Assembly: GCF_004122035.1 (NCBI RefSeq) | Contig: NZ_SAXA01000007.1 | Coordinates: 1-64,000 of the forward strand | Length of the DNA stretch: 64,000 bases | Source: Ancylomarina salipaludis | GTDB taxonomy: Bacteria; Bacteroidota; Bacteroidia; Bacteroidales; Marinifilaceae | Reading direction: 5' to 3' | Shown: one piece after another, positions 52,457-62,267 of the stretch | How the letters are laid out: every line of letters begins with the position of its first letter | How positions within the stretch are numbered: position 1 is the stretch's first letter | Program-made: the position numbers and the translations under genes | The notes under the pieces: generated by a model | Database searches by the model: none | What the model was told of the DNA's origin: nothing | The model's input: the letters and a program-made list of their open reading frames with translations, nothing else

Positions 52457-53281
52457 TTATCCCGGGAATTTAGGAAATTTCTGAAAATCAGGATCGCGTT
52501 TCTCAAGGAATGCATTTTTACCTTCCTGAGCTTCCTCCATCAAGTAATACATCATGGTAGCGTCACCTGCAAATTCCATCAGACCTCTTTGTCCATCAAG
52601 CTCAGCATTTAAGCCACGCTTGATCATACGAAGTGCCATAGGACTGCGCTGCATCATAATTTTACACCACTCAACAGTTGTATCTTCCAAATCCTCCAAG
52701 GCGACTACCTTATTAACCATTCCCATTTCTTCAGCTTCCTTAGCTGTATATTGCTGGCAAAGGAACCAAATCTCACGTGCTTTTTTCTGACCGACCTGAC
52801 GGGCCAGATACGATGAACCAAAACCGGCATCAAAACTACCCACCTTAGGACCTGTTTGTCCGAACTTCGCATTATCTGAAGCAATGGTTAAATCGCAAAC
52901 CACATGCAAAACATGACCACCACCAATGGCATAACCATTGACCATAGCAACAACCGGCTTCGGCATAGAACGAATGGCCTTGTGCAAATCCAATACATTT
53001 AAACGAGGCACGCCGTGATCATCAATATAACCACCTACACCTTTAACATTCTGATCGCCTCCCGAACAGAAAGCTTTGTCTCCCGTACCTGTAAATACGA
53101 TTACGCCAATATCAGAACGCTCACGACAAATTTCCATCGCATCAAGCATATCAAAATTGGTTTGCGGGCGAAATGCATTATAAACCTCAGGGCGATTGAT
53201 TGTAATTTTTGCAATTCCTTCGAAGAATTCAAATTTGATATCTTCGTATTCCTTTATCGTTGTCCAGTTTCTCTGTGTCAT
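52457..53281 (-). CDS. menB: 1,4-Dihydroxy-2-naphthoyl-CoA synthase MenB
   Basis: MenB closes the second ring of menaquinone by converting O-succinylbenzoyl-CoA to DHNA-CoA. From ATG 53281 it is 274 residues with the crotonase signature ([17 protein letters not shown] near 76, oxyanion-hole residues in [10 protein letters not shown]). The [13 protein letters not shown] stretch is characteristic of MenB. The frame extends to a TTG 36 bp upstream, but the [12 protein letters not shown] start is favoured. It is the last gene of the operon, before a terminator. Confidence 0.96.
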   Translation of the reverse strand: MTQRNWTTIKEYEDIKFEFFEGIAKITINRPEVYNAFRPQTNFDMLDAMEICRERSDIGVIVFTGTGDKAFCSGGDQNVKGVGGYIDDHGVPRLNVLDLHKAIRSMPKPVVAMVNGYAIGGGHVLHVVCDLTIASDNAKFGQTGPKVGSFDAGFGSSYLARQVGQKKAREIWFLCQQYTAKEAEEMGMVNKVVALEDLEDTTVEWCKIMMQRSPMALRMIKRGLNAELDGQRGLMEFAGDATMMYYLMEEAQEGKNAFLEKRDPDFQKFPKFPG

Positions 53282-53352
53282 TTTATTTTGTTTTAAATCT
53301 GATTGCAGAAGAATCAAGTTCTTGATTCAATCTCCGCATTCTTCTTAAATTA

Positions 53353-55044
53353 TTATTTACGTAAATTCTTAAAATAATCTTTCAACACCACATCGTTCAT
53401 TTCTCGCGGTGTTTTTAGTTCAAGTATACAAGCCTTTTCTCCTAATTCGAAAAAGTTTGGCAAGACAGACTCTAAAGCATTTAAACTATCGGCATAAAAA
53501 TAATCCAAACCATAAGTTTCAGCAAGCTTATCGGCACGATAATCCTGAACCGTTTCAAAATATTCCTCAAGCTCAGGAGCATCAGATGGACCTGGAATAA
53601 AACGAAAAATTCCACCTCCTCCATTATTAATCAAAACGATCTTCAATCGATTATTCAAATACTTATTCCACAAACCATTAGTATCGTAAAAAAAACTAAT
53701 ATCACCTGTAATCAGAGTAGTTAGTTTATCATTCACATGACAAGCACCAACAGCTGTTGAGGTGCAACCATCTATACCTGAAGTCCCCCGGTTAGAATTA
53801 TAAAGAAGTTTCGGACTGGTTTTGAAAAGCTGGGCATAACGCACCACCGATGAATTGGACAATTGCAAATTAGCCCCATCAGGAACTGCAGCTAATACTG
53901 CTTCAAAAGCTTTCAAATCCGACCATCTTGTATTTTTCAGATAATCTTCATGAGCTGTATCACAAGCCAAATCCCGTTGCCTCCAGTCATCAGCATAAGA
54001 ACTTTCATTTTCAATCAAAAGAGACAAAATATCTTCAAAAAAGCATTCAGGCTCAAAATCGATATGAGAACTTAAAGCCCTAAAAGTATCTATAAGTCTA
54101 TCCTCTTTTCCTACAAACCAATGTTTCTTTGGAGCATGATCCCTTAAAAATGATTTGATTTTTTTAGACACCAAAGGCCCTCCAAAATTGATTAAAAGAT
54201 CCGGTTGAAAGTTTTGACTCTCCTCTTCAGAAAAGCTGGTAATCACCCTATCGATACAAGGTAAAAAAGCCTGATCGTGAAGATTTGAAATACTCTCGGT
54301 TAATACAACAACTTGTTTAAGCTTTGCCAACTGACTCAAACAAGCATTCAATTTTTCATTTTTAGGTAGCAATCCCGCAAGAATCATCACTTTGTTTGAA
54401 GATCTCCACTCCTGAACTAAAGTTTCTTTAATCTCCTCGGAAAGCACTTCCTTAGCAACAATCTTATTGACAATTCTTTCAGATTGCCCCTCTTGATTTT
54501 TTTCACCATACAAGGGCTCCCGAAAAGGGATATTGATATGAACGGGACCTAGTCTGCCGGAAATCGACTTTGAAAGCGCCTCATTCATCATTCGATTGAG
54601 ACTCCACAAATCATCAGTTCCTTCATTAACAATAGGTAAATGATAACTTGCCTTTACAAAATTTTGCAGAACATTCACCTGATTAATTGCCTGACTGTCA
54701 TCCTGACCAATCCACTCTTGAGGACGATCAGCAGAGAGAACTACTATAGGTAAACGCTGATAAAAAGCCTCAGCAACAGCGGGCGCATAATTAAGTAAAG
54801 CCGTACCCGAAGTGCAAACTAAACCCACAGGCTTTCCCGTTTGCTGGGCAATACCCAAAGCAAAATATCCCGCACTTCGTTCATCAACAATCACAGGAGT
54901 CTGTATACGATTGTCGCGTGCCAAAGAGATACTTAAAGGGGCATTTCGGGATCCGGGAGAAATAACAACATATTCCATTCCTTTTCCAACACAAATGTCA
55001 ATCAATTCTTTTACACCCTTAATATCTGAGGTTTTCTGAGTCAT
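53353..55044 (-). CDS. menD: SEPHCHC synthase MenD
   Basis: MenD joins 2-oxoglutarate to isochorismate with thiamine diphosphate, the first committed step of menaquinone synthesis. The 563-residue protein has the ISPGSRNAPLSISLA start, the conserved QEWIGQDDSQAINQ segment and, in the C-terminal domain, GDISFFYDTNGLW...NNGGGGIFRF for the cofactor. The gene is 71 bp upstream of menB. Confidence 0.96.
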   Translation of the reverse strand: MTQKTSDIKGVKELIDICVGKGMEYVVISPGSRNAPLSISLARDNRIQTPVIVDERSAGYFALGIAQQTGKPVGLVCTSGTALLNYAPAVAEAFYQRLPIVVLSADRPQEWIGQDDSQAINQVNVLQNFVKASYHLPIVNEGTDDLWSLNRMMNEALSKSISGRLGPVHINIPFREPLYGEKNQEGQSERIVNKIVAKEVLSEEIKETLVQEWRSSNKVMILAGLLPKNEKLNACLSQLAKLKQVVVLTESISNLHDQAFLPCIDRVITSFSEEESQNFQPDLLINFGGPLVSKKIKSFLRDHAPKKHWFVGKEDRLIDTFRALSSHIDFEPECFFEDILSLLIENESSYADDWRQRDLACDTAHEDYLKNTRWSDLKAFEAVLAAVPDGANLQLSNSSVVRYAQLFKTSPKLLYNSNRGTSGIDGCTSTAVGACHVNDKLTTLITGDISFFYDTNGLWNKYLNNRLKIVLINNGGGGIFRFIPGPSDAPELEEYFETVQDYRADKLAETYGLDYFYADSLNALESVLPNFFELGEKACILELKTPREMNDVVLKDYFKNLRK

Positions 55045-55123
55045 TTTTCTATTATATCTGATGCCCCTTAGGCTATTTTTTTCTTCTGAATACTATTTAT
55101 GAGAGAAAGATGAAATCATCATA

Positions 55124-56254
55124 TCAGCTAGAAACAAACTGATTGATTACCGACAATAAAGTTTGTGCCTTATGTTGCGTCTCTTCCCATTCCTTTTGCG
55201 GAATTGAATCTGCTGTTATCCCTCCACCGACAAATAAAGATAAATGATTTTCTGATAATTTCATGGTTCGCAAATTTACATACAAAGCGCAGTCTCCATT
55301 TGCATGAACAGGTCCCCAAAACCCCGCATAATATTCTCGGTCATGGCTCTCAACCCGCTTAATTAAATCGAGTGCTTTCGTTTTGGGTAAACCACAAACA
55401 GCTGGCGTTGGATGCAAAGCCGAAATTATTCTGGCTTTATTTTTAAAACTCAAATTAGCATCCGTTCTAAAGTCTGTTTTCAAATGAACAATCTGTCCGG
55501 CTTGAACGGTATAGGGGCCGATTTTCTCATAATCACAAATGGCATTATCCCTAAAAACACGTTCGATATAGTCACTCACAAATGCTTGTTCCTCAATTTC
55601 TTTATTTCCCCACTCCGTTTCCTGAATATGGTCTTTATTAATGGGCAACGTTCCGGCCAAAGCTACTGTTTCCGAATTGTTATTTTGAGATTTAAAAAGC
55701 AGTTCCGGACTCGCTCCCATCCATGAACAGATCCCCGGTAATGAAACAAAGGACACAAATGCATGTGGATAACACTGACAGAGCTGAAGAAACAAAGCAG
55801 CTCTCTTAACTTCTGAAATGCCTTTCTCAAGTTGAATCCGTGACAATATTGCTTTCTCCAAGCTCCCCGCTTTCAATTCATCTAAAAACGCTGCTATTTG
55901 AGTAAAATACTCATCTTGCTTACTTCCTGTAACAGTCTTATCTTCCTTCTCCTCAATTGTGTTTTTATATTGACTGAGAAGCTCAATTTCATCATCGCCA
56001 AAAGAACTAAAATTAAAATCGTCACGAATGAACCAGGAAGAATGTTGTTCAGTAGATACAAAAGGCGCCATTACAAAACCTGACAACCCATCCAAATCAG
56101 CGAAATCTGTATATTTCAATAAATCCATATCTTTTTGGATACCGATTTCAATATGCTGGGAATTGGGGTGTTTGTAAGCGTAAAATGCGAGATGATTGGC
56201 TAAACAGGTCGTAAGAACAGCTTCAGTTTTTTTTAATACGAAGTCCTCTTTCAT
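55124..56254 (-). CDS. menF: Isochorismate synthase MenF
   Basis: The chorismate-binding enzyme converts chorismate to isochorismate. The 376-residue protein has the catalytic-domain blocks LEKAILSRIQLEKGIS, WMGASPELLF, LHPTPAVCGLPKTKALDLI and REYYAGFWGPV. The context before menD argues for menaquinone and not siderophore synthesis (EntC). It starts 4 bp inside the end of the thioesterase gene. Confidence 0.93.
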   Translation of the reverse strand: MKEDFVLKKTEAVLTTCLANHLAFYAYKHPNSQHIEIGIQKDMDLLKYTDFADLDGLSGFVMAPFVSTEQHSSWFIRDDFNFSSFGDDEIELLSQYKNTIEEKEDKTVTGSKQDEYFTQIAAFLDELKAGSLEKAILSRIQLEKGISEVKRAALFLQLCQCYPHAFVSFVSLPGICSWMGASPELLFKSQNNNSETVALAGTLPINKDHIQETEWGNKEIEEQAFVSDYIERVFRDNAICDYEKIGPYTVQAGQIVHLKTDFRTDANLSFKNKARIISALHPTPAVCGLPKTKALDLIKRVESHDREYYAGFWGPVHANGDCALYVNLRTMKLSENHLSLFVGGGITADSIPQKEWEETQHKAQTLLSVINQFVSS

Positions 56255-56673
56255 AGCTGTTTCTTTAACACAACATTAGTCAGACGACAAATAGAAATTA
56301 ACTTATCCTGTTCGTTACAAATTGTAATCTGAACAATATGACTCGTTCTACCTTTATGGATAAACTTTGCCTTAGCTCGAAGTGTCCCTTTTTTGATGCT
56401 GCGAATATGATTGGCATTTATCTCCATGCCTTTTACATCAAATCGATTCAGGTCAACATGAATGACAGACAGGGCACTACCAACAGATTCAGCCAAAGCG
56501 AGCGTTGCACCTCCATGAAGAATGCGCATGGGTTGATAATGTTTGGAGCTTACAGGCATTTCTGCAACAAGGTAATCCTCTCCAACTTCGGTATAAATTA
56601 TTCCTAAATGTTCCATCAGCGTATCGGAGCTGATCTTATTTAGGAGTATCAGTTTTTCATCTGTGTTAATCAT
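56251..56673 (-). CDS. menI: Hotdog thioesterase, probable DHNA-CoA hydrolase
   Basis: This 140-residue PaaI-type hotdog protein has HGGATLALAESVGS (about 54-67), typical of acyl-CoA thioesterases. In the men operon, with a 4-bp overlap to menF, it most likely hydrolyses DHNA-CoA, the role of MenI. The gene symbol is inferred from context. It is the first gene of the operon. Confidence 0.8.
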   Translation of the reverse strand: MINTDEKLILLNKISSDTLMEHLGIIYTEVGEDYLVAEMPVSSKHYQPMRILHGGATLALAESVGSALSVIHVDLNRFDVKGMEINANHIRSIKKGTLRAKAKFIHKGRTSHIVQITICNEQDKLISICRLTNVVLKKQL

Positions 56674-56764
56674 CTAACAAATATATAACAATACACAGAG
56701 ATGAAAAACTTGAATACAGATAGATTTCAGGAAAATTTCAGGTGCTTTTCAAAATTCAGGACAT

Positions 56765-56793
56765 AAAAAAAGCCCAATTCACATTGAGCTTTG
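56765..56793 (-). terminator. Terminator after the cold shock gene
   Basis: AAAGCtCAAT / ATTGgGCTTT with a T run on the minus strand. Confidence 0.7.
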
Positions 56794-56812
56794 ACTAAAA
56801 GAATATGAGGAA

Positions 56813-57004
56813 TTAGTCAATTTTTACATTCACAGCATTCATTCCTTTTTTTCCTTCAACAACATCAAAAGTAACAACGTCACCCTGATCAATTTTATCA
56901 ATTAATCCTGTTACGTGTACAAAAATGTCTTCGTCTGTCTCATTGTTTTTAATAAAACCAAAACCTTTAGTTTCATTAAAGAATTTTACGGTACCTTGTG
57001 GCAT
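56813..57004 (-). CDS. Cold shock protein (CspA family)
   Basis: This 63-residue single-domain RNA chaperone has the RNP1 motif KGFGFI (about 13-18) and RNP2 DIFVHV (about 25-30). It binds single-stranded RNA and DNA and eases translation, often at low temperature. It sits alone, with a long A/T-rich upstream region and its own terminator. Confidence 0.95.
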   Translation of the reverse strand: MPQGTVKFFNETKGFGFIKNNETDEDIFVHVTGLIDKIDQGDVVTFDVVEGKKGMNAVNVKID

Positions 57005-57150
57005 TACTTAAATTTTTTGTTATTAATAGCGTGGTAAATTTACTTAATTTGATGAAATATAATAATTATGAGTCAATTATTTTTAATAATACGCAACAAA
57101 TTTTATAATTATACTGTATTAGAGCTCAATATATGGCTGATCTAACCTGT

Positions 57151-57624
57151 TTATTCAGATTTTTCTTTGCCTAAACCACTACTTCCTGCATCAAACACAA
57201 ATTTCCACTGATTATTTATATCCTTTTTCCAAATAGAAACGTAACAACCTCTATAGGTTGAATCGGGAGTAATATACTTGTAATAGCCATAAGTGTAAGC
57301 CATATCCATAGACGATGAAACATCAGCATATTGAGGTTCCCATGTTAAAATATGGTTTGTTTTTTCTGCTGATGACAATAAGGTTTTTATTTTCTCATTC
57401 CCAATGATAGGATAAGAATTATCCCGTAACATAACTGCTTTGGATGAAGCATATTTATAAAATGACTCGGCCATACCATATTCCTGCGAATAAGCAGAAA
57501 ATGCCCGGTCTGTTTCGAGCACACTGTTACATGCATCAATTAAAGAGGTTGATCGTCCACATGAAATTAAACTCCATGTTAAAATTAAAAACAAACAAAT
57601 CTGAATACAATTTTTATTTGGCAT
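57151..57624 (-). CDS. Lipoprotein with NTF2-like (DUF4440) domain
   Basis: This 157-residue protein has a lipoprotein signal peptide (lipobox LISC, C22) and an NTF2-like fold of the DUF4440 or SnoaL type. Signs are VLETDRAFSAYSQEYGMAESFYKYASSKAVML and the end KWKFVFDAGSSG-like strand. The family includes small enzymes and ligand-binding proteins; the ligand is unknown. It is anchored in the envelope. Confidence 0.8.
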   Translation of the reverse strand: MPNKNCIQICLFLILTWSLISCGRSTSLIDACNSVLETDRAFSAYSQEYGMAESFYKYASSKAVMLRDNSYPIIGNEKIKTLLSSAEKTNHILTWEPQYADVSSSMDMAYTYGYYKYITPDSTYRGCYVSIWKKDINNQWKFVFDAGSSGLGKEKSE

Positions 57625-57719
57625 AGCTTTCCTTATTTTAGATTTCTAAATTACTAAAATTTATTCCAGCAATATAAGTCTAAAGTATGATGAACGAAAC
57701 AAAATTTTAAATAGTTACT

Positions 57720-58034
57720 ATGCATACACATAAACTCTCCCAAGAAGTCGAAGTTACAGGAATCGATAAAAAAGAAATTTATAACAACGGAACTTTTGAA
57801 TCCTTAATTGTAGCTGTAAAAAAAGGTGTTGTCGTTCCCGCACAACCAGCTCCTGCCCATGCCGGTTTATATCTAATCTCAGGAAAAATTGAATTTGAAA
57901 TTTCGGGCCTTAAAACCTGTGTCGAAGCGGATGATTTCTTTTCCTTTTCTGAAGGGGAATTACATGCCATTAAGGCTTTAGAAGATTCCAAGTTTTTGAT
58001 ATCCAGAAATACTATCGAAAAAGTTCAAGCCTAA
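57720..58034 (+). CDS. Cupin domain protein
   Basis: This 104-residue protein is a single cupin barrel: PAQPAPAHAGLYLISGKIEFEI (about 40-61) and DDFFSFSEGELHAI (about 71-84) give the two cupin motifs. The first motif lacks the usual pair of histidines (only H47 remains), so metal binding may be altered. Function unknown. Confidence 0.8.
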   Translation: MHTHKLSQEVEVTGIDKKEIYNNGTFESLIVAVKKGVVVPAQPAPAHAGLYLISGKIEFEISGLKTCVEADDFFSFSEGELHAIKALEDSKFLISRNTIEKVQA

Positions 58035-58040
58035 ATAAAA

Positions 58041-58083
58041 AACGAGGCTATCAAAATAATTGACAGCCTCGTTTTATTTTTTT
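58041..58083. terminator. Bidirectional terminator
   Basis: AAACGAGGCT / AGCCTCGTTT, followed by T residues on the right and A residues on the left, between convergent genes. Confidence 0.85.
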
Positions 58084-58095
58084 CAAAACCGGTGT

Positions 58096-58512
58096 TTATT
58101 CTTCACCTGCAGTTTCTTCTTCCTCAGTTTCAACTTCATTCAACATATCGTTTTCCTGAAGAATATTGTACCATTGGAAAAGTTTCTTCATATCAGAAAC
58201 ATAGACACGATCTTCATCGTAGTTAGGCAAGATTTCTTGCATATAAGCTTTCAACTCGTTGCCAGATGCTTTATGACTGATGGCTTGGCCGCCATTCTCC
58301 TTCTCTTTGATATTCTTAAATACTTCTTGTAATTGAACATCTCCTTCTTCTGTAAAGATAGCGATATCCTCTAAAGCAGAAATCTTTGAAGTTGCGTGTG
58401 CAGGCATACGCTTCTTGTCGATTAAAGATTCAACGATAAAACCACTTTTCGAGTTTGAAACCAATTTAAACAGTCCAGTCTGTCCTGATATAGCTAATAT
58501 TCCTTTCAACAT
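58096..58512 (-). CDS. DUF5606 family protein
   Basis: From ATG 58512 it is 138 residues. The start MLKGILAISGQTGLFKLVS and KKRMPAHATSKISALEDIAIF match DUF5606, a Bacteroidota family of unknown function. The C-terminus is a glutamate-rich tail. A longer frame begins with a non-ATG codon at 58539 and is not used. Confidence 0.82.
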   Translation of the reverse strand: MLKGILAISGQTGLFKLVSNSKSGFIVESLIDKKRMPAHATSKISALEDIAIFTEEGDVQLQEVFKNIKEKENGGQAISHKASGNELKAYMQEILPNYDEDRVYVSDMKKLFQWYNILQENDMLNEVETEEEETAGEE

Positions 58513-58602
58513 ATTGTCATTTTTTAGTTGGAAGCACAAAAATAAAATTCCGGACGGTTAAAAAAAATTAATTAATACTGTTTTTTAACTCCGATCATCA
58601 TT

Positions 58603-59319
58603 TTATGCAAAAGCTCTCTCTTTTTTTATCTTTTCGTAAGCTTCACTCACTTTCTGAAACTTTTCCTTAGCAGCTTTCTGCACATCTTCACCCAAGTAGC
58701 TCACTTTATCAGGATGATACTTAACGGCCATTTTACGGTAAGCTTTTTTAATCTCATCATCGCTAGCCGTCTTATCAACTTCAAGCACCTGATAAGCCCA
58801 GCCGTTTTCCTGAATGAACATCGACTTTATTGAGTTGAAATCTGCAGATCTAATTCCCATGTGGTAATAAATCCGCTCAATCATTTTCAATTCAGAATCA
58901 GCTATAACACCATCAGCCTGAGCAATTCCAAATAAAAAATGTAAGAGTTGTAAACGTGAAGAATAATCAAGTTGCTGACTTATTTGTGTACAAACCTGCT
59001 CAACAGGAATATCACGATTTAAAATATCACGTAATATGGTTAATGCCTCTCCTGTTTTTTCGGTCCCAAAACTTTTGATCAGATATGATTTAACGTAATC
59101 AAGCTCCGATTTTAAAACTTTACCGTCGGCTTTCATCACAGCAGCTACAAGCACCAATAAGCTCATTAAAAAATCGCCTTGTGTTGTTCCAGGTCTGCCT
59201 GTTGCTTTTATATCTACGGAATCAAGAGCTGATCCCAAAAAATAGCCCAAAACACCACCAATGGGACCCAAAAATGCCCATCCTAAACCGCCAGCTATCC
59301 ACTTTCCGAATTTTGCCAT
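58603..59319 (-). CDS. TerB/DnaJ domain protein (DjlA-like)
   Basis: From ATG 59319 it is 238 residues: a glycine-rich hydrophobic N-terminus ([20 protein letters not shown], about 11-30), a TerB-like helical domain (about 50-155) and a C-terminal J domain with HPD in [12 protein letters not shown] domains recruit DnaK; TerB domains occur in tellurite and DjlA proteins. The N-terminal segment may anchor to the membrane. The frame extends upstream but the MAKFGKW start is typical. Confidence 0.85.
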   Translation of the reverse strand: MAKFGKWIAGGLGWAFLGPIGGVLGYFLGSALDSVDIKATGRPGTTQGDFLMSLLVLVAAVMKADGKVLKSELDYVKSYLIKSFGTEKTGEALTILRDILNRDIPVEQVCTQISQQLDYSSRLQLLHFLFGIAQADGVIADSELKMIERIYYHMGIRSADFNSIKSMFIQENGWAYQVLEVDKTASDDEIKKAYRKMAVKYHPDKVSYLGEDVQKAAKEKFQKVSEAYEKIKKERAFA

Positions 59320-59513
59320 ATTTAAATTGTATCGAATTTTATAATTGACCTGTCGCAAACTATTAGCCTTCTCCGCGACAAGTGTGAAAATCAAAGAAAC
59401 AAAAGATGTCTGAATTAAAAACTTTTTTAGGCATGAAAAAAATCAGTGTTTAACAAAGTTTAACGCCAACATCCATACATCGCCCAAGCTTCATGCAAGT
59501 GCCAAATAATTCA

Positions 59514-60107
59514 CTACAAGCAACTTAACTGCTCATGTATTGAAATGATTTGTGGTATAATCAGCTCTGAGTTATTATAGATTACAAAATCTGACAAATC
59601 TATCTTTGTTTGCTCAGAAACCTGCTTACTCATTCGCTCCAAAACGGATTGCCGAGTACACTTATCTCGCAACATCACCCTCTGAATTCGAATTTCAGGG
59701 TCAGCAGTAACCGTTATAATCCGATCAAAATTTTTATAGAGTCCCGTATCAAAAAGTATAGCTGATTCCTGAATAACGTATGGCACTTGTCCCTGCTCTT
59801 TCAACCAAGCCTGATAGTGCAAACGCACTTGTGGGTGCACAATCGTATTTACTTTTTTTAAAGCTTCATCATCATTAAAAATGATATTAGCCAATTCTGC
59901 ACGATTTAATTCTCCCGATTCGGAATAAACCGAATCGCCAAATACTTCAATCAAACTTTCACGAATAGTAATATCGGTTTGCATAAGCTTTTTAGCTTCC
60001 GCATCAGAAGTATAAACAGGAACACCTAATAAGCTGAAAAAATCAGCAACCACAGATTTTCCACTTCCTATTCCTCCTGTTAAACCAATACTAAGTGGCT
60101 TAGTCAT
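59514..60107 (-). CDS. coaE: Dephospho-CoA kinase CoaE
   Basis: CoaE phosphorylates dephospho-CoA in the last step of coenzyme A synthesis. From ATG 60107 it is 197 residues, with the P-loop GLTGGIGSGKS (about 7-17) and the VTADPEIRIQRVMLRDKCT lid region. It follows the YbbR gene by 56 bp in the same direction, an order common in Bacteroidota. Confidence 0.95.
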   Translation of the reverse strand: MTKPLSIGLTGGIGSGKSVVADFFSLLGVPVYTSDAEAKKLMQTDITIRESLIEVFGDSVYSESGELNRAELANIIFNDDEALKKVNTIVHPQVRLHYQAWLKEQGQVPYVIQESAILFDTGLYKNFDRIITVTADPEIRIQRVMLRDKCTRQSVLERMSKQVSEQTKIDLSDFVIYNNSELIIPQIISIHEQLSCL

Positions 60108-60163
60108 CAATTTCAATATTTAATTCATAATTAGTTCCCAAAGAAAAAACAACCCACTTAATT

Positions 60164-61165
60164 TCACCTATTTCTCTTCTCAATCAGGTAGACGACTTCC
60201 TCAGGATAAAACCTCACATTAGAAACATTCAGCGGTGAACTCTTAAGGTTAACTTTGATTTTATTAGTCAAGAGATCTATCGTTTTATAATCAATTTCAA
60301 GATCAAACAGTTCTGGGGTAACTGATTCATAATCCTTTAAACCAACCAAATAAGATATTTTTGCTTCATGCGGGAATAATCGTATGAATAAGGAATCAGG
60401 CAAATTAACCACTTTAATACTGACTTCTTGCTGAGCTTCAGTAAATTGTTCCACTGGCAACTCAACATCAACCTTTTTCTTTACATATTTTAACCCCTTT
60501 ATCTTAACCAAACCAAGCCTCTTTTTGGTAGTTTCATTCAACTTTTTAAGCTCTAAGGTTTCAGTTTCAATCTGCGTCACACTATCAACAATAGCCTTAG
60601 CTCCAATTACCACAATACTATCGGGGCTTAATACAACATCACCTCCCAAACGAAATTGGGGTTCAAACTTGAGTTTTGAATTGAAATGAACCGGAATCTT
60701 TTTCTCAATTAAAGGTGAAAATTGAAAACTAATGGTATCAGGAGAAATATGAGTAACACTAATTGCTGATGATAGTTGAGCGGCAACAGCACTGGTAATT
60801 CTATCGGTTGAAAATAAAAAATGATCTTCCCCCTTTTTTACCAGCCTATTATTGGTATACTCATTCACGGGAAAATTAATCGATTGAAAAAAACTAAGTT
60901 TATATCGTAATAAATCAAATCCGTAGGCACGCACTGTCAACTTCAGTCTTGAAGGCAATTCGTTACTTAACAATTTTTTTGAAGGAAAGTCACTGTACGA
61001 TACCGGGTAATTAACCGTAGTCGTATATTCTTTACTCAAAGCATTTAGAAACCAAAAGATGGTAGCCAACACGACAAAAAACATATAAATCACCAATTTT
61101 TTATTGGCTTTAATATTTTCCTTATCAAATACATCTTTAATCTGTTGTAAATCGGGTAAAGTCAA
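60164..61165 (-). CDS. YbbR/CdaR-like protein
   Basis: This 333-residue protein has a short cytoplasmic start, one membrane segment (about 24-44) and two or more YbbR-type beta domains (about 50-330). In Firmicutes, YbbR (CdaR) regulates the CdaA diadenylate cyclase, but no cdaA is adjacent here. The position before coaE and after yajC is typical of Bacteroidota. The role here is unproven. Confidence 0.8.
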   Translation of the reverse strand: MTLPDLQQIKDVFDKENIKANKKLVIYMFFVVLATIFWFLNALSKEYTTTVNYPVSYSDFPSKKLLSNELPSRLKLTVRAYGFDLLRYKLSFFQSINFPVNEYTNNRLVKKGEDHFLFSTDRITSAVAAQLSSAISVTHISPDTISFQFSPLIEKKIPVHFNSKLKFEPQFRLGGDVVLSPDSIVVIGAKAIVDSVTQIETETLELKKLNETTKKRLGLVKIKGLKYVKKKVDVELPVEQFTEAQQEVSIKVVNLPDSLFIRLFPHEAKISYLVGLKDYESVTPELFDLEIDYKTIDLLTNKIKVNLKSSPLNVSNVRFYPEEVVYLIEKRNR

Positions 61166-61251
61166 AGTCTTACATTTTAAGAGGTTAAGCCATTAGTCAA
61201 ATTCATCTACAGAACTTTCCTTATGCTAATAATTCAAGCATGAATTTAAAC

Positions 61252-61286
61252 AAAAAAAGCTATTACTCTACAAAGTAATAGCTTTT
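61252..61286 (-). terminator. Terminator after yajC
   Basis: AAAAGCTATTAC / GTAATAGCTTTT, perfect 12-bp stem with a T run on the minus strand. It separates yajC from the YbbR-coaE unit. Confidence 0.85.
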
Positions 61287-61357
61287 AGGCTAACAAAAAT
61301 ACAGGAATTGTATTTTGTAATATAATCAACAGTGAATAAACACTATTTTTTCATTTA

Positions 61358-61678
61358 TTACTTCTGAGCTACATCACTCATATCCTTAATTACAGCAACC
61401 TTATCAACCTTCAAACGAGATTTGTCTTCTACTTCCATAATAATGGTTGTTTCGTGAAGCTCAACGATTTTACCATAAATACCTCCGGTAGTAACCACCT
61501 TATCACCTTTTTTCAATTCTTCACGGAATTTTTTCAACTCTTTCTGACGTTTCATCTGTGGACGAATCATGAAGAAATAAAAAACAACAACGATTAATAC
61601 TAAAGGAAGAAAAGACATCAAAGGATTCTGACCTTCCTGAGGCTGTGCCATAAGCACAATGTTTAATAAATTAAGCAT
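61358..61678 (-). CDS. yajC: Preprotein translocase subunit YajC
   Basis: YajC is a small accessory subunit of the SecDF-YajC complex in the inner membrane. The 106-residue protein has one membrane segment (about 22-41; PLVLIVVVFYFFMIRPQMKRQKE) and the conserved GDKVVTTGGIYGKI. A shorter start at the MAQPQ residue (10th codon) is possible and equally good. It lies 46 bp after the DUF1573 gene. Confidence 0.94.
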   Translation of the reverse strand: MLNLLNIVLMAQPQEGQNPLMSFLPLVLIVVVFYFFMIRPQMKRQKELKKFREELKKGDKVVTTGGIYGKIVELHETTIIMEVEDKSRLKVDKVAVIKDMSDVAQK

Positions 61679-61724
61679 TTGAAATAAATATTAAATTAAC
61701 AAATTAAATTTTCTATCTGAAACA

Positions 61725-62174
61725 CTACTTCACAGTAGCGGTAATTTTAAGCTCTTTTACTTTTTGTTTTGTATTGGCAAATATTGTCAACACTTTATAT
61801 TGTCTGCCACTTCTCCCTTTGGAATCAAACTCGACAGTAATCTTGGATTCTTCACCCACTTTAATCGGTTTATTAGTCCATTTAACTACGGCACACCCGC
61901 AAGAACTTTCAATGGATTTAATAATCAGATTTCCATTTCCAACATTCCGAAAGTAAAATTCGCAAACAACAATCTCCCCTTCCGAAACCTCTCCAAATTT
62001 ATGTAATTCTTTAACAAACTCAAATTTTGGATAAACCTTCTCATCATCAATATTTTCTTTACTCTGAACCGACTCACTTTCTGATTTATTCTTAATATCA
62101 ACAGTCTGCTTGCAGGATGTCAAAGGTGCTAAAAAGACGAATAATAATACTATATATCGGGTAAAAAAGAGCAT
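61725..62174 (-). CDS. DUF1573 lipoprotein
   Basis: From ATG 62174 it is 149 residues with lipobox LTSC (C21), followed by a low-complexity stretch and an Ig-like DUF1573 domain. The signature is IKSIESSCGCAVVKW, with the CGC typical of the family. The domain is widespread in Bacteroidota without assigned function. It lies upstream of yajC in a conserved order. Confidence 0.88.
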   Translation of the reverse strand: MLFFTRYIVLLFVFLAPLTSCKQTVDIKNKSESESVQSKENIDDEKVYPKFEFVKELHKFGEVSEGEIVVCEFYFRNVGNGNLIIKSIESSCGCAVVKWTNKPIKVGEESKITVEFDSKGRSGRQYKVLTIFANTKQKVKELKITATVK

Positions 62175-62267
62175 CTTTTTATTTTTAACAGGTGCAATTA
62201 AAACAAAATTCAATCACAAAAATAATGAATTGTATTTTTTTAACGAAAAACTTAGATTTTCCGAATA

